Origin: an uncultured Prevotella sp.
Lineage (GTDB): Bacteria > Bacteroidota > Bacteroidia > Bacteroidales > Bacteroidaceae
NCBI GenBank assembly: GCA_937922435.1
Contig: CAKZVT010000037.1
Location: 19,362-83,361 of the forward strand
Length of the DNA: 64,000 nucleotides
Reading direction: 5' to 3'
Below, piece after piece: positions 8,226 to 17,518 of the stretch. Position numbers and translations under genes: made by a program. The number at the start of each line of letters is the position of its first letter. The stretch's first letter is position 1. Under the pieces are notes generated by a model. That model was not told the origin of the DNA and did not search any database. It saw only the letters and a list, made by a program, of their open reading frames with translations.

Positions 8226-8350
8226 CAAAAAATAAAAAAAAGTGAGGAATTTAATGAAAAAAAGTTGGTAAAAGCGTGGTTTTATGCCGTTTGACGGATA
8301 TTTTTCGTACTTTTGCCTGCGTTTGTGAGACAATGTAAATTTGTACGAGT

Positions 8351-9271
8351 ATGTTCAAAATTCCTACGATAACGAAGAATTTGCTGATAATCAACGCCTT
8401 GATGTTCCTGGCGCTGATTGTGTTCGAGGGACGCGGAATAGACCTCAACAACGTGTTGGGGCTGCACTTCTTCCTCGCCTCCGACTTCCACCTCTACCAG
8501 CTGCTGACGTACATGTTCATGCACGGCGGCTTCACGCACATACTGTTCAACATGTTCACCCTGTGGATGTTCGGCGGCATAGTGGAGCAGGTGTGGGGGC
8601 CAAAGAAGTTCCTCTTCTACTACATCGCCTGCGGCGTGGGCGCCGGAGTAATCCAGATGGTGGCGCAGCTGTTCGACTTCTATTCGCTGATGAACAGCGC
8701 GATAGCCGGATTCGGCATCGACCAGCTGCTCGAGGCGGCGCACCGCTTCAGGTACGAGCTTAACGCATGGACAACGGTAGGCGCTTCGGGCGCCATCTAC
8801 GGCCTGCTGCTGGCCTTCGGCATGCTGTTCCCGGAGCAGCGGCTGTTCATCTTCCCCTTGCCGGTGCCAATCAAGGCAAAGTGGATGGTGTGCATCTGGA
8901 TTGTCGTGGAGCTGCTCTCCGCCCTTGGCACGCAGGGCAGCCAGGTGGCCCATTTCGCCCATCTTGGCGGCATGCTCTTCGGCTATATAATGATAAGGTA
9001 CTGGCGCAACCACCCCGGCAACGGCGGCTACGGACGCTCGCGCGGACAGCAGTTCTTCGACCGTATGAAGGACAACTGGGAGCGGCGCACGCACAAGAAG
9101 GGCGACCGCTGGGAGACCAACGACACCCGGCGCGAGTCTGACTGGGACTACAACGCGCGGCGCAAGGCCGAGCAGGACGAAATCGACCGCATCCTCGACA
9201 AGGTGCGCCGCAGCGGATACGACAGCCTGACCGAGGAGGAGAAGCGCAAGCTCTTCGACGGTGGGAAATAG
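8351..9271 (+). CDS. Rhomboid family intramembrane serine protease
   Basis: A 306-residue polytopic membrane protein. The catalytic serine is S146 in GASGAIYG and the histidine is H204 in HFAHLGG; the conserved Asn/His region is in HLYQLLTYMFMHGGFTHILFNMF. Rhomboids cleave transmembrane substrates within the bilayer. After the last membrane segment comes a long charged tail (residues about 222-306) ending YDSLTEEEKRKLF, which is typical of Bacteroidetes rhomboids. A possible -7 element TACTTTTG lies at 8308-8315 but without a good -33 box. A second membrane-associated gene follows 134 bp downstream. Confidence 0.93.
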   Translation: MFKIPTITKNLLIINALMFLALIVFEGRGIDLNNVLGLHFFLASDFHLYQLLTYMFMHGGFTHILFNMFTLWMFGGIVEQVWGPKKFLFYYIACGVGAGVIQMVAQLFDFYSLMNSAIAGFGIDQLLEAAHRFRYELNAWTTVGASGAIYGLLLAFGMLFPEQRLFIFPLPVPIKAKWMVCIWIVVELLSALGTQGSQVAHFAHLGGMLFGYIMIRYWRNHPGNGGYGRSRGQQFFDRMKDNWERRTHKKGDRWETNDTRRESDWDYNARRKAEQDEIDRILDKVRRSGYDSLTEEEKRKLFDGGK

Positions 9272-9280
9272 TGAAGATAC

Positions 9281-9401
9281 AGGCGTGCAGGTGACAAGTT
9301 GTAAGCAGACTGGCGGCTGGCAAGCGCGGCTACAAGGTGTTTTTATTTGTCTGCGCGCCACCCGTCTGCTTGGAACTTGTCGTTTGTCATTTGCCGACTG
9401 A
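9281..9401. repeat. Heptamer repeat of the CTTGTC type (family G) before a start codon
   Basis: Degenerate 7-mers (CTTGTCG, TTTGTCA, TTTGCCG on the right; GACAAGT and GCAGACT on the left) form a loose inverted repeat that ends 4 bp before the next start codon. Similar arrays precede the third ompH gene and ispD. Confidence 0.6.
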
Positions 9402-9405
9402 AACG

Positions 9406-10494
9406 ATGATACGCAAAATAAGGGACATAACTTTGCAGCTCCTGGCCGGAGCCAATGTGGCAACGGTGGCCGGCATGCTGCTCGTAGGCTATTCGGACCG
9501 CATCAACCCCGTTGAGCACTCGTTCTGGGCGAACGCGGGGCTGGCCTTTCCCGTGTTTCTCGCGGTCAATCTCGGCTTTCTCGTCTTCTTCCTTTTTGTA
9601 AGGAAAAAGTACGCCCTCGTGTCGTTCCTGGGGCTGCTGGCGTGCTATCAGCCCATACGTAACTACTGTCCGCTCAACGTGCCGCGCGACGTTCCGCCCG
9701 GCGCGTTGAAAGTGTTGTCGTACAATGTGCACAACTTCGCGGCCGACAATGCTCCCGAAGACACGCCCAACCCCATACTCGACTATGTCATAAACAGCGA
9801 CGCCGACATAGTGTGCCTGCAAGAGGCCACGCTCAACAAGGCCATACTTGAAGCCGTCAAGGGCGTGTACGACCATTGCGACTCCGTGTTCCATCCCAGC
9901 CGGGGAGACTGCCTCGTGCTGATGAGCAAGTACCCCATCGTGGCTAAAGACCGCATAGAGTACAAGTCGAAGGGCAACCTCAGCGCGGCGTTCAAGGTCA
10001 AAATAGGCCGGGATACGGTCACCGTGGTCAACAACCACTTCGAGACCACCGGCCTGTCAAAGGCCGACCGCGCCGGATTCAAGCAGATGATGAAGGGCAA
10101 TTCGGGCAAGGACACTATCAAGGCGGAGTCGCGCCGCCTTGCGATTAAGCTCGGAGAGTCGGTGCGCATACGGGCTCCGCAGGTTGACGCCGTGGCCGGT
10201 TATGTCAAGGATTGCCGCGGCCCGGTAATACTTTGCGGCGACTTCAACGACAGCCCCATATCCTATGCCCGCCACACGCTTGCCGACGTGCTTGTAGACT
10301 GCTACGTGGCTACGGGCAACGGGCCGGGAATATCGTATCACCACAACGCGTTCTTCGTGCGCATAGACAACATAATGTGCTCACGCCACTGGCGTCCGTA
10401 CCGGTGCAAGGTGGACAGAAGCATCGGCTATTCAGACCATTACCCCATTTATTGTTGGCTGAAAAGGCGCGGAGAAAGTGAAAAAGACGCGTAA
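9406..10494 (+). CDS. Endonuclease/exonuclease/phosphatase family membrane protein
   Basis: A 362-residue protein starting MIRKIRDITLQLLAG. Two or three N-terminal membrane segments (residues about 8-85) precede a domain of the Mg-dependent endonuclease/exonuclease/phosphatase fold: KVLSYNVHNF, CLQEATL (metal-binding Glu), NNHFETT, LCGDFNDSPIS, and YSDHYPI with the terminal Asp-His pair. The start at 9406 is chosen over an upstream in-frame ATG at 9337 because the latter would translate repeat DNA. The substrate (nucleic acid or phospho-lipid) cannot be decided. Confidence 0.88.
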   Translation: MIRKIRDITLQLLAGANVATVAGMLLVGYSDRINPVEHSFWANAGLAFPVFLAVNLGFLVFFLFVRKKYALVSFLGLLACYQPIRNYCPLNVPRDVPPGALKVLSYNVHNFAADNAPEDTPNPILDYVINSDADIVCLQEATLNKAILEAVKGVYDHCDSVFHPSRGDCLVLMSKYPIVAKDRIEYKSKGNLSAAFKVKIGRDTVTVVNNHFETTGLSKADRAGFKQMMKGNSGKDTIKAESRRLAIKLGESVRIRAPQVDAVAGYVKDCRGPVILCGDFNDSPISYARHTLADVLVDCYVATGNGPGISYHHNAFFVRIDNIMCSRHWRPYRCKVDRSIGYSDHYPIYCWLKRRGESEKDA

Positions 10495-10599
10495 AATGAA
10501 TAATAAAAGGCTTTTAATTTTTTAAAGTTTGAATTTTTATATATCTTTGCACGCTATAATGTAAAAGGTGAAAAAACATCAAAATAAATAACAACAAAA

Positions 10600-13599
10600 A
10601 TGCAAAACAAAGGAATTGTAATCGTATTGTCAGTTCTTCTGACCCTTGCAAGCATTTTTTATCTATCGTTCTCCGTGGCTACAAGCTACTACGACAGCCA
10701 GGCGGCGAAGATAAAAGACCCTGTGGCTCAGCAGGATTACAAGGACTCCGTGAAGTACCTCGGCATCTATTCTTACAAGAAGTGCCTTGAGACACAAATC
10801 GGACTCGGCCTTGACCTTAAGGGCGGAATGAACGTGGTGCTCGAGATTTCCGTGCCCGACGTGGTTGACATGCTTGCCGACCACAAGACGGACGCCGTCT
10901 ACCGCAAGTCGATGGAGCAGGCCAAGAAGGAAGAAGAGACCAGCCAGAGAGACTTCATCTCGCTCTTCATCAAGTATTACAGGCAGAATGCTCCCGGCCA
11001 CAGGCTGGCCGAAATCTTCGCCACACAGCAGCTTAAAGGCAAGGTGAGCACGCAAAGCACCGACGCAGAGGTGGAGAAAGCCCTGCGTGCCGAAGTGCAG
11101 GCGGCCATCGACAACTCGTACATCGTCGTGCGCAACCGTATCGACAAGTTCGGCGTCGTGCAGCCTAACATACAGAAACTCGAAGGACAGGAAGGCCGAA
11201 TAATGGTCGAAATGCCTGGCATCAAGGAGCCGGAGCGCATCCGCAAGCTCCTCCAGGGAAGTGCGAACCTTGAGTTCTGGGAGACTTTCAACAGCGAGGA
11301 AATCACTCCTTACCTTGTACAGCTCGACCAGATGGAGGCCAACGCCGGCGAAGAGGCTGACACTACAGCCGTTAAGGACACCGCTGCCGTTGCAGAAAAT
11401 GCGGCAAAAGACACTGCCGCAAAGCCCAAGTTCCAGTTGAAGAAGGGCGATGGCACTACCGCGGAGGCGTCAGCTTCAAAGACAGACGCACAGGCCGAAC
11501 AGGCGTACAAGCAGCATCCGTTGCTCTCGCGTTTGCAGACTACAGGCCAGGGCGCACTCAGCCTTGTGGGCTACGCTCATGTCCGTGATACCGCTGCGGT
11601 AAACAAAATCATCTATTCGGAAACCGCAAAGCGCATGCTTCCTTCCGACGTGAAGCTGCTTTGGAGTGCAAAGCCGGCCGACGGACTGTCAGCCAAGAAC
11701 ATATTTGAGCTTCATGCCCTGAAGGTTACACAGAGCAACGGACGCGCTCCGCTTGAGGGCGACGTGATAACCGACGCCCGTGACGACTTCAACCAGATGG
11801 GACGTCCCGTTGTAAGCATGTCTATGAACTCTGACGGCGCACGCCGCTGGGCTTCGCTTACCAAGGCAAACGTCGGCCGTGCAATAGCAATCGTGCTCGA
11901 CGGAGCCGTTTACAGCGCACCGCGAGTTAACGGGGAAATCAGCGGAGGAAACTCTGAAATCAGCGGAAACTTCACCATTGAGGATACAAAAGACCTTGCC
12001 AACACCCTCAAGTCAGGACGTATGCCTGCTCCGGCACGCATCGTTCAGGAGGACGTTGTCGGCCCGACACTCGGTGCACAGTCAATCCAGCAGGGCTTGA
12101 TTTCGTTCATCATCGCCTTCATCATCCTCATGGTGTACATGGTTGTGCTGTACAACTTCATCCCGGGTATGCTGGCCAACATGGCCCTTCTGTTCAACCT
12201 GTTCTTCACGTTGGGAATAATGAGCTCGTTCCAGACCGCCCTTACCATGCCGGGTATTGCCGGTTTGCTGTTGTCATTGGGTATGGCGGTCGACGCGAAC
12301 GTGCTCATCTACGAGCGTGCCAAGGAGGAACTTGCCAAGGGACTCAATGTGAAGAAGGCAATTGACGCCGGTTATAACAACGCGTTCTCGGCCATCTTCG
12401 ACTCCAACTTGACGTCAATCATCACTGGTGTAATCCTTGCCGTGTTCGGCAGCGGCCCCATCCGAGGCTTCGCCGTTACGCTCATCATCGGTCTGTGCTG
12501 CTCGTTCTTCACGGCAGTGTACATGACACGTCTTGTATATGACCGCCAGATGAAGCGCGACAAGTGGCAGGGTCTTACCTTCACTACGGGCTTCTCGCGC
12601 AGGTTGCCGCAGAACACCAACTTCAACTTCATGGGCAGCTCTAAGCGTTCGCTCACCGTTTGGGGCATACTTACACTGGTATTCGTGCTCAGCTTCCTGT
12701 TCAAGGGCTTCAGCAAGAGCATCGACTTCACTGGCGGACGTAACTACGTGCTTCAGTTCGAGAAGCCAGTACAGCCCGAGCAGGTGCGTGAGGCTCTTGA
12801 AGGAGCGTTCGGCGAGTCAAACTTCACAGCCATTTCGCTTGGTGTGGACGGAAGGAACATCCGTATAACGACCAACTACAAAATCGAGTCAAACGACCAG
12901 AACGTCGACGCCGAGGTTGAGAGCATACTCTTCAACTCGCTCACCAAGGCCGGCCTTGTCACCCAGACGGACATCTCGAAGTTCCGCAATCCCGACATTC
13001 GCGAGGGCGGTTCAATCATAAGCAGTGCCAAGGTAGGTCCGTCAGTGGCTAAGGACATCACGCAGGGTGCCATCATCAGCGTGCTCTTGGCGATTGTGGC
13101 AATCTTCCTTTACATACTGTTGCGCTTCCGCAACGTGGCCTTCTCGCTCGGTTCTACCATCGCGTTGGCGTTCGACACGCTGTTCGTGCTCGGTATCTAC
13201 TCGCTGCTTTGGGGTCTCGTTCCTATGTCGCTCGAGGTCGACCAGACGTTCATCGGAGCAATCCTTACCGTCATCGGTTACTCAATCAACGACAAGGTGG
13301 TCGTATTCGACCGTATCCGCGAGAACATGGGGCTGTACGCAAAGCGCGACCGCTGGACTCTGTTCAACGACTCTTTGAACCAGACGCTCGCTCGTACAAT
13401 CAACACTGGTACGGCAACGCTGCTCGTCCTCATCATCTGCTTCTTCTTCGCAGGCGAGAGCATCCGCAGCTTCTCGTTGACGATGATACTCGGTATCGTG
13501 TTCGGTACGTTCTCGTCAATCTTCATCGCTGCGCCTGTGGCTTACCTCACTCTTGGCCGCAAGGAGAAGAGCAAGGGTCGTGCGGAAGCTGCGAAGTAA
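10600..13599 (+). CDS. secDF: Protein translocase SecDF fusion
   Basis: A 999-residue fusion of SecD and SecF, the RND-type proton-driven partners of SecYEG that help pull proteins across the inner membrane. An N-terminal membrane segment is followed by the periplasmic P1 region with GLGLDLKGGMNV, then DVVGPTLGAQSIQ, the SecD membrane block (LLLSLGMAVDANVLIYERAKEE), and from about residue 680 the SecF half (DFTGGRNYVLQF, IGYSINDKVVVFDRIREN). Residues about 248-305 form an Ala/Thr/Lys-rich insert of low complexity in the SecD periplasmic part. A -7-like TATCTTTG lies at 10542-10549. A strong terminator follows. Confidence 0.97.
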   Translation: MQNKGIVIVLSVLLTLASIFYLSFSVATSYYDSQAAKIKDPVAQQDYKDSVKYLGIYSYKKCLETQIGLGLDLKGGMNVVLEISVPDVVDMLADHKTDAVYRKSMEQAKKEEETSQRDFISLFIKYYRQNAPGHRLAEIFATQQLKGKVSTQSTDAEVEKALRAEVQAAIDNSYIVVRNRIDKFGVVQPNIQKLEGQEGRIMVEMPGIKEPERIRKLLQGSANLEFWETFNSEEITPYLVQLDQMEANAGEEADTTAVKDTAAVAENAAKDTAAKPKFQLKKGDGTTAEASASKTDAQAEQAYKQHPLLSRLQTTGQGALSLVGYAHVRDTAAVNKIIYSETAKRMLPSDVKLLWSAKPADGLSAKNIFELHALKVTQSNGRAPLEGDVITDARDDFNQMGRPVVSMSMNSDGARRWASLTKANVGRAIAIVLDGAVYSAPRVNGEISGGNSEISGNFTIEDTKDLANTLKSGRMPAPARIVQEDVVGPTLGAQSIQQGLISFIIAFIILMVYMVVLYNFIPGMLANMALLFNLFFTLGIMSSFQTALTMPGIAGLLLSLGMAVDANVLIYERAKEELAKGLNVKKAIDAGYNNAFSAIFDSNLTSIITGVILAVFGSGPIRGFAVTLIIGLCCSFFTAVYMTRLVYDRQMKRDKWQGLTFTTGFSRRLPQNTNFNFMGSSKRSLTVWGILTLVFVLSFLFKGFSKSIDFTGGRNYVLQFEKPVQPEQVREALEGAFGESNFTAISLGVDGRNIRITTNYKIESNDQNVDAEVESILFNSLTKAGLVTQTDISKFRNPDIREGGSIISSAKVGPSVAKDITQGAIISVLLAIVAIFLYILLRFRNVAFSLGSTIALAFDTLFVLGIYSLLWGLVPMSLEVDQTFIGAILTVIGYSINDKVVVFDRIRENMGLYAKRDRWTLFNDSLNQTLARTINTGTATLLVLIICFFFAGESIRSFSLTMILGIVFGTFSSIFIAAPVAYLTLGRKEKSKGRAEAAK

Positions 13600-13639
13600 T
13601 GCTGCCGCAACGGCGGAAACATATTCCATAACATTCATC

Positions 13640-13675
13640 CATAGGGGAGGGCTTGCAGCCTTCCCCTATGTTTTT
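13640..13675 (+). terminator. Intrinsic terminator after secDF
   Basis: The hairpin CATAGGGGA/TCCCCTATG has a further GGGCT-TGC-AGCCT stem inside and is followed by a run of five T. Confidence 0.85.
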
Positions 13676-13724
13676 ATGCGGTTGATGGCGACAGGCTGTG
13701 CAGCAGGCATCGGCTTGAAATATG

Positions 13725-13830
13725 AAATGCCGCCTTTCGCAATGCGAAAGGCGGCATTTTGCGTTCTAATACATGGCCTTTTGGCGTGCGTTTGACGGTC
13801 TTTTACGCGGTAAAAGGCGGCGTTTTGCAA
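13725..13830. repeat. AAAGGC palindromes (family A), copy 3
   Basis: A perfect hairpin (13725-13759, AAATGCCGCC to GGCGGCATTT) is followed by a degenerate second unit. It sits between convergent secDF and the flippase gene. Confidence 0.8.
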
Positions 13831-13846
13831 GCCGGGTGCCGAAGGG

Positions 13847-15337
13847 TCATTTTTTATGTAACCGTTGCTTGATGTTCTCCAGGAGCAAAGCCTTCTTTTG
13901 CAGGGCGTACAGCGACACGGCGAGGCTTGCCGCCGTGGCCGCCAGTCCCAGCGTTATGCGCACGGGAGCGGTGGCGGCGAAGGTGGCCGTATACGCCGCC
14001 GCGCCGAGTGGCAGTTGCAGTGCGGCGTAGGCAAGTACCTGCCGCGACATCCTGTAACGGTAGCGCAGTCCGGCGTAGGCGATGATTACGGCCAGGTCGA
14101 AGGCGTTTGCCAGCAGTATGGCCGCGCCCGCCCCGGTCAGTCCCCATCTGCCGTAGCACGCCATCGTAGCAAGCACCAGTACTGCAGCCGACGCCCCTTC
14201 GATTGCGAGAAAAGCCTTCGAGTGGCTTTTGGCGAGCGTTATGTAGGCTATGGGCAGCATCATCGCGCGAGGGTACATGCCGAGTACCGCCGCCTGCGCC
14301 ATGCTTGTTACGGGCGTGAACTTGCCGCTGTACAGTAGCGGTATGAGCCAGGGCAGCAGTGTGATGACGGCCGCCAGCATCGGCGCGATGACGAGCAGCG
14401 TCACTTCTATTTGCCTGTTGGCCGCCGTGTTGACGGCCACGGTGTCGTGGTTTACGGCCGAGAGGCGCGGAAAGTAGTCGGTCTCCATCGCCGTGAACAC
14501 CATTCCGGCGTAGGTTACGGTCAGTATGTAGCCTGCGTTGTACAGCCCCACGGTGTCCAGTCCGGCCGCCGTGTTGAGGAAGGAGCGCACCAGCATCTCC
14601 GCTCCGCTGCCGAATACGCCCGACATTATGAACGCCACGCCCAGCCTTACCATCGGTGCGCCCTCGCCGAGCGACCGCCTTGCGCCGCGCATCGAGGGCG
14701 GATATAGGCGGCATGAGTAGCGTGCCGTCACGGCGAGGTTTGCCAGCGCGGTGAGCGTCAGCACAGGTATTACGCCGCCGATGCCCATCAGCAGGTATGT
14801 GGGTATGGTGATGACGAGCGACAACACCGCAATCGCCACCTGCGACTTTGCCAGGTCGCGCAGCCTGCGCGCGCCTTTCAGTATGGCCGTTTCGCTGCCC
14901 GTCAGAGCCAGCGCGGCCACCATCGGGGCGAGCGCCATTACCTGCCAGGCGTGCCCTCCGCCGCCGAAGGCGTGGCCAGCGAGCAGCGGCGCGGCCACGA
15001 TGCACACCGCCGCGCCTGCCAGTGCGGCCACTGCGCTCCATGCGCGGACGGTCTTCACGAATGCGAGGATGCGCTGCCTGTCGCCGCTGTCAAAGATTTC
15101 CGACAGGTGTTTTACTGCGCTGAACGATATGCCGAGGTTAGTAGCCTGCGACACGAAGTTGGCTATTGTGTTCAGCAGCGCCGCCAGTCCCATGCCGGCA
15201 GGCCCCAGGATTATGGCCACGAGCTTGCTGCGCACGAGGCCGACGACAATGTTCAGTCCCTGTACGCCGCCGAACAAGCCCGTATATTTCAGTATGTGGG
15301 CGTAGCCGTCCTGCTTGTTTTCCGCGTTCTCCATCAA
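13847..15337 (-). CDS. O-antigen/polysaccharide flippase (Wzx-like, MATE/PST superfamily)
   Basis: A 496-residue protein with about 12-14 predicted membrane helices. It begins with a typical lipid III flippase/O-antigen translocase start: LKYTGLFGGVQGLNIVVGLVRSKLVAIILGPAGMGLA. It probably flips an undecaprenyl-linked oligosaccharide across the inner membrane. There is no glycosyltransferase cluster beside it, so the specific glycan cannot be named. It is transcribed towards secDF and is separated from the divergent histidine kinase by 155 bp. Confidence 0.88.
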   Translation of the reverse strand: MMENAENKQDGYAHILKYTGLFGGVQGLNIVVGLVRSKLVAIILGPAGMGLAALLNTIANFVSQATNLGISFSAVKHLSEIFDSGDRQRILAFVKTVRAWSAVAALAGAAVCIVAAPLLAGHAFGGGGHAWQVMALAPMVAALALTGSETAILKGARRLRDLAKSQVAIAVLSLVITIPTYLLMGIGGVIPVLTLTALANLAVTARYSCRLYPPSMRGARRSLGEGAPMVRLGVAFIMSGVFGSGAEMLVRSFLNTAAGLDTVGLYNAGYILTVTYAGMVFTAMETDYFPRLSAVNHDTVAVNTAANRQIEVTLLVIAPMLAAVITLLPWLIPLLYSGKFTPVTSMAQAAVLGMYPRAMMLPIAYITLAKSHSKAFLAIEGASAAVLVLATMACYGRWGLTGAGAAILLANAFDLAVIIAYAGLRYRYRMSRQVLAYAALQLPLGAAAYTATFAATAPVRITLGLAATAASLAVSLYALQKKALLLENIKQRLHKK

Positions 15338-15492
15338 TGATATAAACGGCGCACGGGTGGTTTTATTACACAGTATGGTTACAACTTGAGGTGCGCACGG
15401 TGTTTGTCCGTGCGGATAAATGTTTACATTTTTGTGGCCTGTATGGCTTTTTTGTGCTATCTTTGCATAAGTAACCTAACACCGTATGCTGC

Positions 15493-17250
15493 ATGAAGAC
15501 ATTTAGAACGCTTTTATTCTTGTTTTCAGTCATTGCCTGCGCCGCGGCGCACGGCAGCGAGACGCTTGACGGCTTGCGGCAGAAGGCCGACGCCCTTCAC
15601 GCCGCAGGCAAGAACGATTCGGCCGTAATCATTGCCGAAAAAGCCCTCGACGAGGCCGTAAGCCGTGGCGACACTACGGCCATTGTGGGCGTAAACTCGT
15701 CGCTCGGAGTGTACCTCCGTACGATGGGCAGGCTCGACGAAGCCCTTGAACGCTACGGCGAGGCGATGAAGCTGTGCACCACCGAGGCGTTCAAGCGACG
15801 CGCCGGCGAGGACGCGCGGCAGGAGGCCGCCGTGCTTTACCTCAATCTCGCCACCCTGCATGTAGACATGCAGCACAAGGAGCAGGCCGCCTATTACGCG
15901 CGGCTGTGCGCCGACTGGGCCGGGCGTTGCGCCGACAAGGAGTTCAAGGCGCAGGTAATCTCGCAGGACGGACTGGTGTTTCTCATGTGCGGCGACAACA
16001 AGCAGGCCGCCCGTCTGCTCTCCGAAGCCTACGGCTATGCCATGGACATGAAGCAGTACGACTCGGCCTTGAGCGCCGCGGCGTACATGGTGGCCGTGGC
16101 CGACCGCCTGAATGACAAGGCCGCCGACCGCCTCTGGCGCAGCCGTTGCAGCGGACTGGAGGGCAAGGTCGGCAGCTCGATGTCGCTCATTGCCTATTAC
16201 CAAATCCTCTGCGGCCTGGAGATGAACCACGAAAACTGGGACGCTGCCATCGCCTTGTTTGACAAAATACTCTCCGTCAAGGGCGTTGACAAGATGCCCT
16301 TCGTGGTCTACGACTGCTACAACAACATGCACGACGCATGGGCTAAGCTGGGCCAGTGGCGCAAGGCTTACGACTGCCTGGGGCGCGCCACGGCGTTGAA
16401 GGACAGCCTGTTCGAGGCCGATAAGGCCGAGAGCCTGCGCGACCTTACCGTGAAATACCAGGCGAAGGAGAAGGAACTGGCCCTCGCCCAAAGCGAAGCC
16501 ACGCTCGCCCGGACGCGCATGTACATTGCCTTCGGTGCGCTGGCGGTGCTCGTCTGCGCCGTGCTCGTAGTGCTTTACGTCTACGCGCAGCGGCGCAGGC
16601 TGAAGGAGAGCGAGGCCGAGTTCGCCCGGCTGAAGGCCGACACCGACCGCCGTCTTACCCAACGCTACATCGACGGGCTTGAGAGCGAGCGCGGACGCCT
16701 TGCCAAGGAGTTGCACGACGGCGTGTGCAACGACCTTTATACCGTGCAGTTGCGCATGGCGCAGGGCACGTGCGACATGGACGAACAGGCGCGCATGCTC
16801 TCCGCCTGCCGCGACCAGGTGCGCCGCGTGTCGCACGAGTTGATGCCGCCCGAGTTCAACTATGCCGACATAAGCATAGTTCTCGACGACTACCTGCAAC
16901 GCGCCGGCGAGGCCGCAGGTTGCGGAGTGTCGTTCACCGCTACGCCCGACGAGGCCGACTGGAGCACAGTTCCCGATGCCACAGCCCTTGAGATGTACCG
17001 CATAGTGCAGGAAGCCGTGGGTAACGCCGTCAAGCATTCGGGCGCGACGGAGGTGGATGTGTGCCTTGACATGCCCGGTGACGGCCTCACGCTGACCGTG
17101 GCCGACAACGGCACACCGTCTGAACGGCCTGGCGCAGGCATAGGACGGCGCACCATGCGGCAGCGCGCCGAGGCCGCCGGAGGCCGTCTTATGTTGGAGC
17201 GGAAGGACGGAAAAACCGTTGTTCAATTCATAATAAAACAGCTCCAATAA
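15493..17250 (+). CDS. Sensor histidine kinase with periplasmic TPR domain (NarL-type)
   Basis: A 585-residue kinase: signal peptide (1 to about 19), TPR-like helices (about 22-330), one membrane helix (343-365), a coiled linker, a HisKA_3 dimerisation domain with phospho-acceptor H408 in RLAKELHDGVCNDL, and a HATPase_c domain with the N-box EAVGNAVKHSGA and a G-box near GAGIGRRTM. Kinases of this shape pair with LuxR-type regulators, and one follows 268 bp downstream. The signal is unknown. A -7 element TATCTTTG (15458-15465) has a TTTG 23 bp upstream, a slightly long spacer. Confidence 0.92.
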   Translation: MKTFRTLLFLFSVIACAAAHGSETLDGLRQKADALHAAGKNDSAVIIAEKALDEAVSRGDTTAIVGVNSSLGVYLRTMGRLDEALERYGEAMKLCTTEAFKRRAGEDARQEAAVLYLNLATLHVDMQHKEQAAYYARLCADWAGRCADKEFKAQVISQDGLVFLMCGDNKQAARLLSEAYGYAMDMKQYDSALSAAAYMVAVADRLNDKAADRLWRSRCSGLEGKVGSSMSLIAYYQILCGLEMNHENWDAAIALFDKILSVKGVDKMPFVVYDCYNNMHDAWAKLGQWRKAYDCLGRATALKDSLFEADKAESLRDLTVKYQAKEKELALAQSEATLARTRMYIAFGALAVLVCAVLVVLYVYAQRRRLKESEAEFARLKADTDRRLTQRYIDGLESERGRLAKELHDGVCNDLYTVQLRMAQGTCDMDEQARMLSACRDQVRRVSHELMPPEFNYADISIVLDDYLQRAGEAAGCGVSFTATPDEADWSTVPDATALEMYRIVQEAVGNAVKHSGATEVDVCLDMPGDGLTLTVADNGTPSERPGAGIGRRTMRQRAEAAGGRLMLERKDGKTVVQFIIKQLQ

Positions 17251-17255
17251 CTCTC

Positions 17256-17291
17256 AAACCCACCCCAACCCCCTCCCAAGGGAGGGGCTTT
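17256..17291 (+). repeat. REP-like palindrome (family C), copy 2a
   Basis: ACCCACCCCAACCCCC and a CTCCC...GGGAG hairpin directly after the kinase gene; inverted partner at 17377-17413. Confidence 0.85.
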
Positions 17292-17376
17292 AATACCGTT
17301 TTTCCGTAAGTTTTGCAATGTATGTCTTGTCTTATTTGTATGTCTTGCTATTGAATGCCACCCTGTAAAGTCATTT

Positions 17377-17413
17377 CAAGCCCCTCCCTTGGGGAGGGGT
17401 TTGGGGTGGGTGT
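17377..17413 (-). repeat. REP-like palindrome (family C), copy 2b
   Basis: Inverted copy closing a REPIN-like doublet between the kinase and regulator genes; followed by a GGGTGTCAGGT tail as in other copies. Confidence 0.85.
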
Positions 17414-17481
17414 CAGGTCGTTTTGGTATGGGTGTTCGGTTGTTTGATTATATACATCAGTTAAAAACCACGGATTTCCGT

Positions 17482-17513
17482 TATTGCTGTTATGAACGTA
17501 TGGTATAATTTTG
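17482..17513 (+). promoter_or_regulatory. Promoter of the response regulator, possibly giving a leaderless mRNA
   Basis: ATTG (17483-17486, one mismatch to TTTG), a 19-bp spacer and TAATTTTG (17506-17513). The ATG at 17519 starts six bases after the last G, about where transcription should begin, so the mRNA may lack a leader. Confidence 0.6.
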
Positions 17514-17518
17514 CCCCG

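Noticed and set aside
8282..8350. Full promoter for the rhomboid gene
   Set aside because: TACTTTTG is present but the only TTTG is 14 bp upstream, too close, so only the -7 element is credible.
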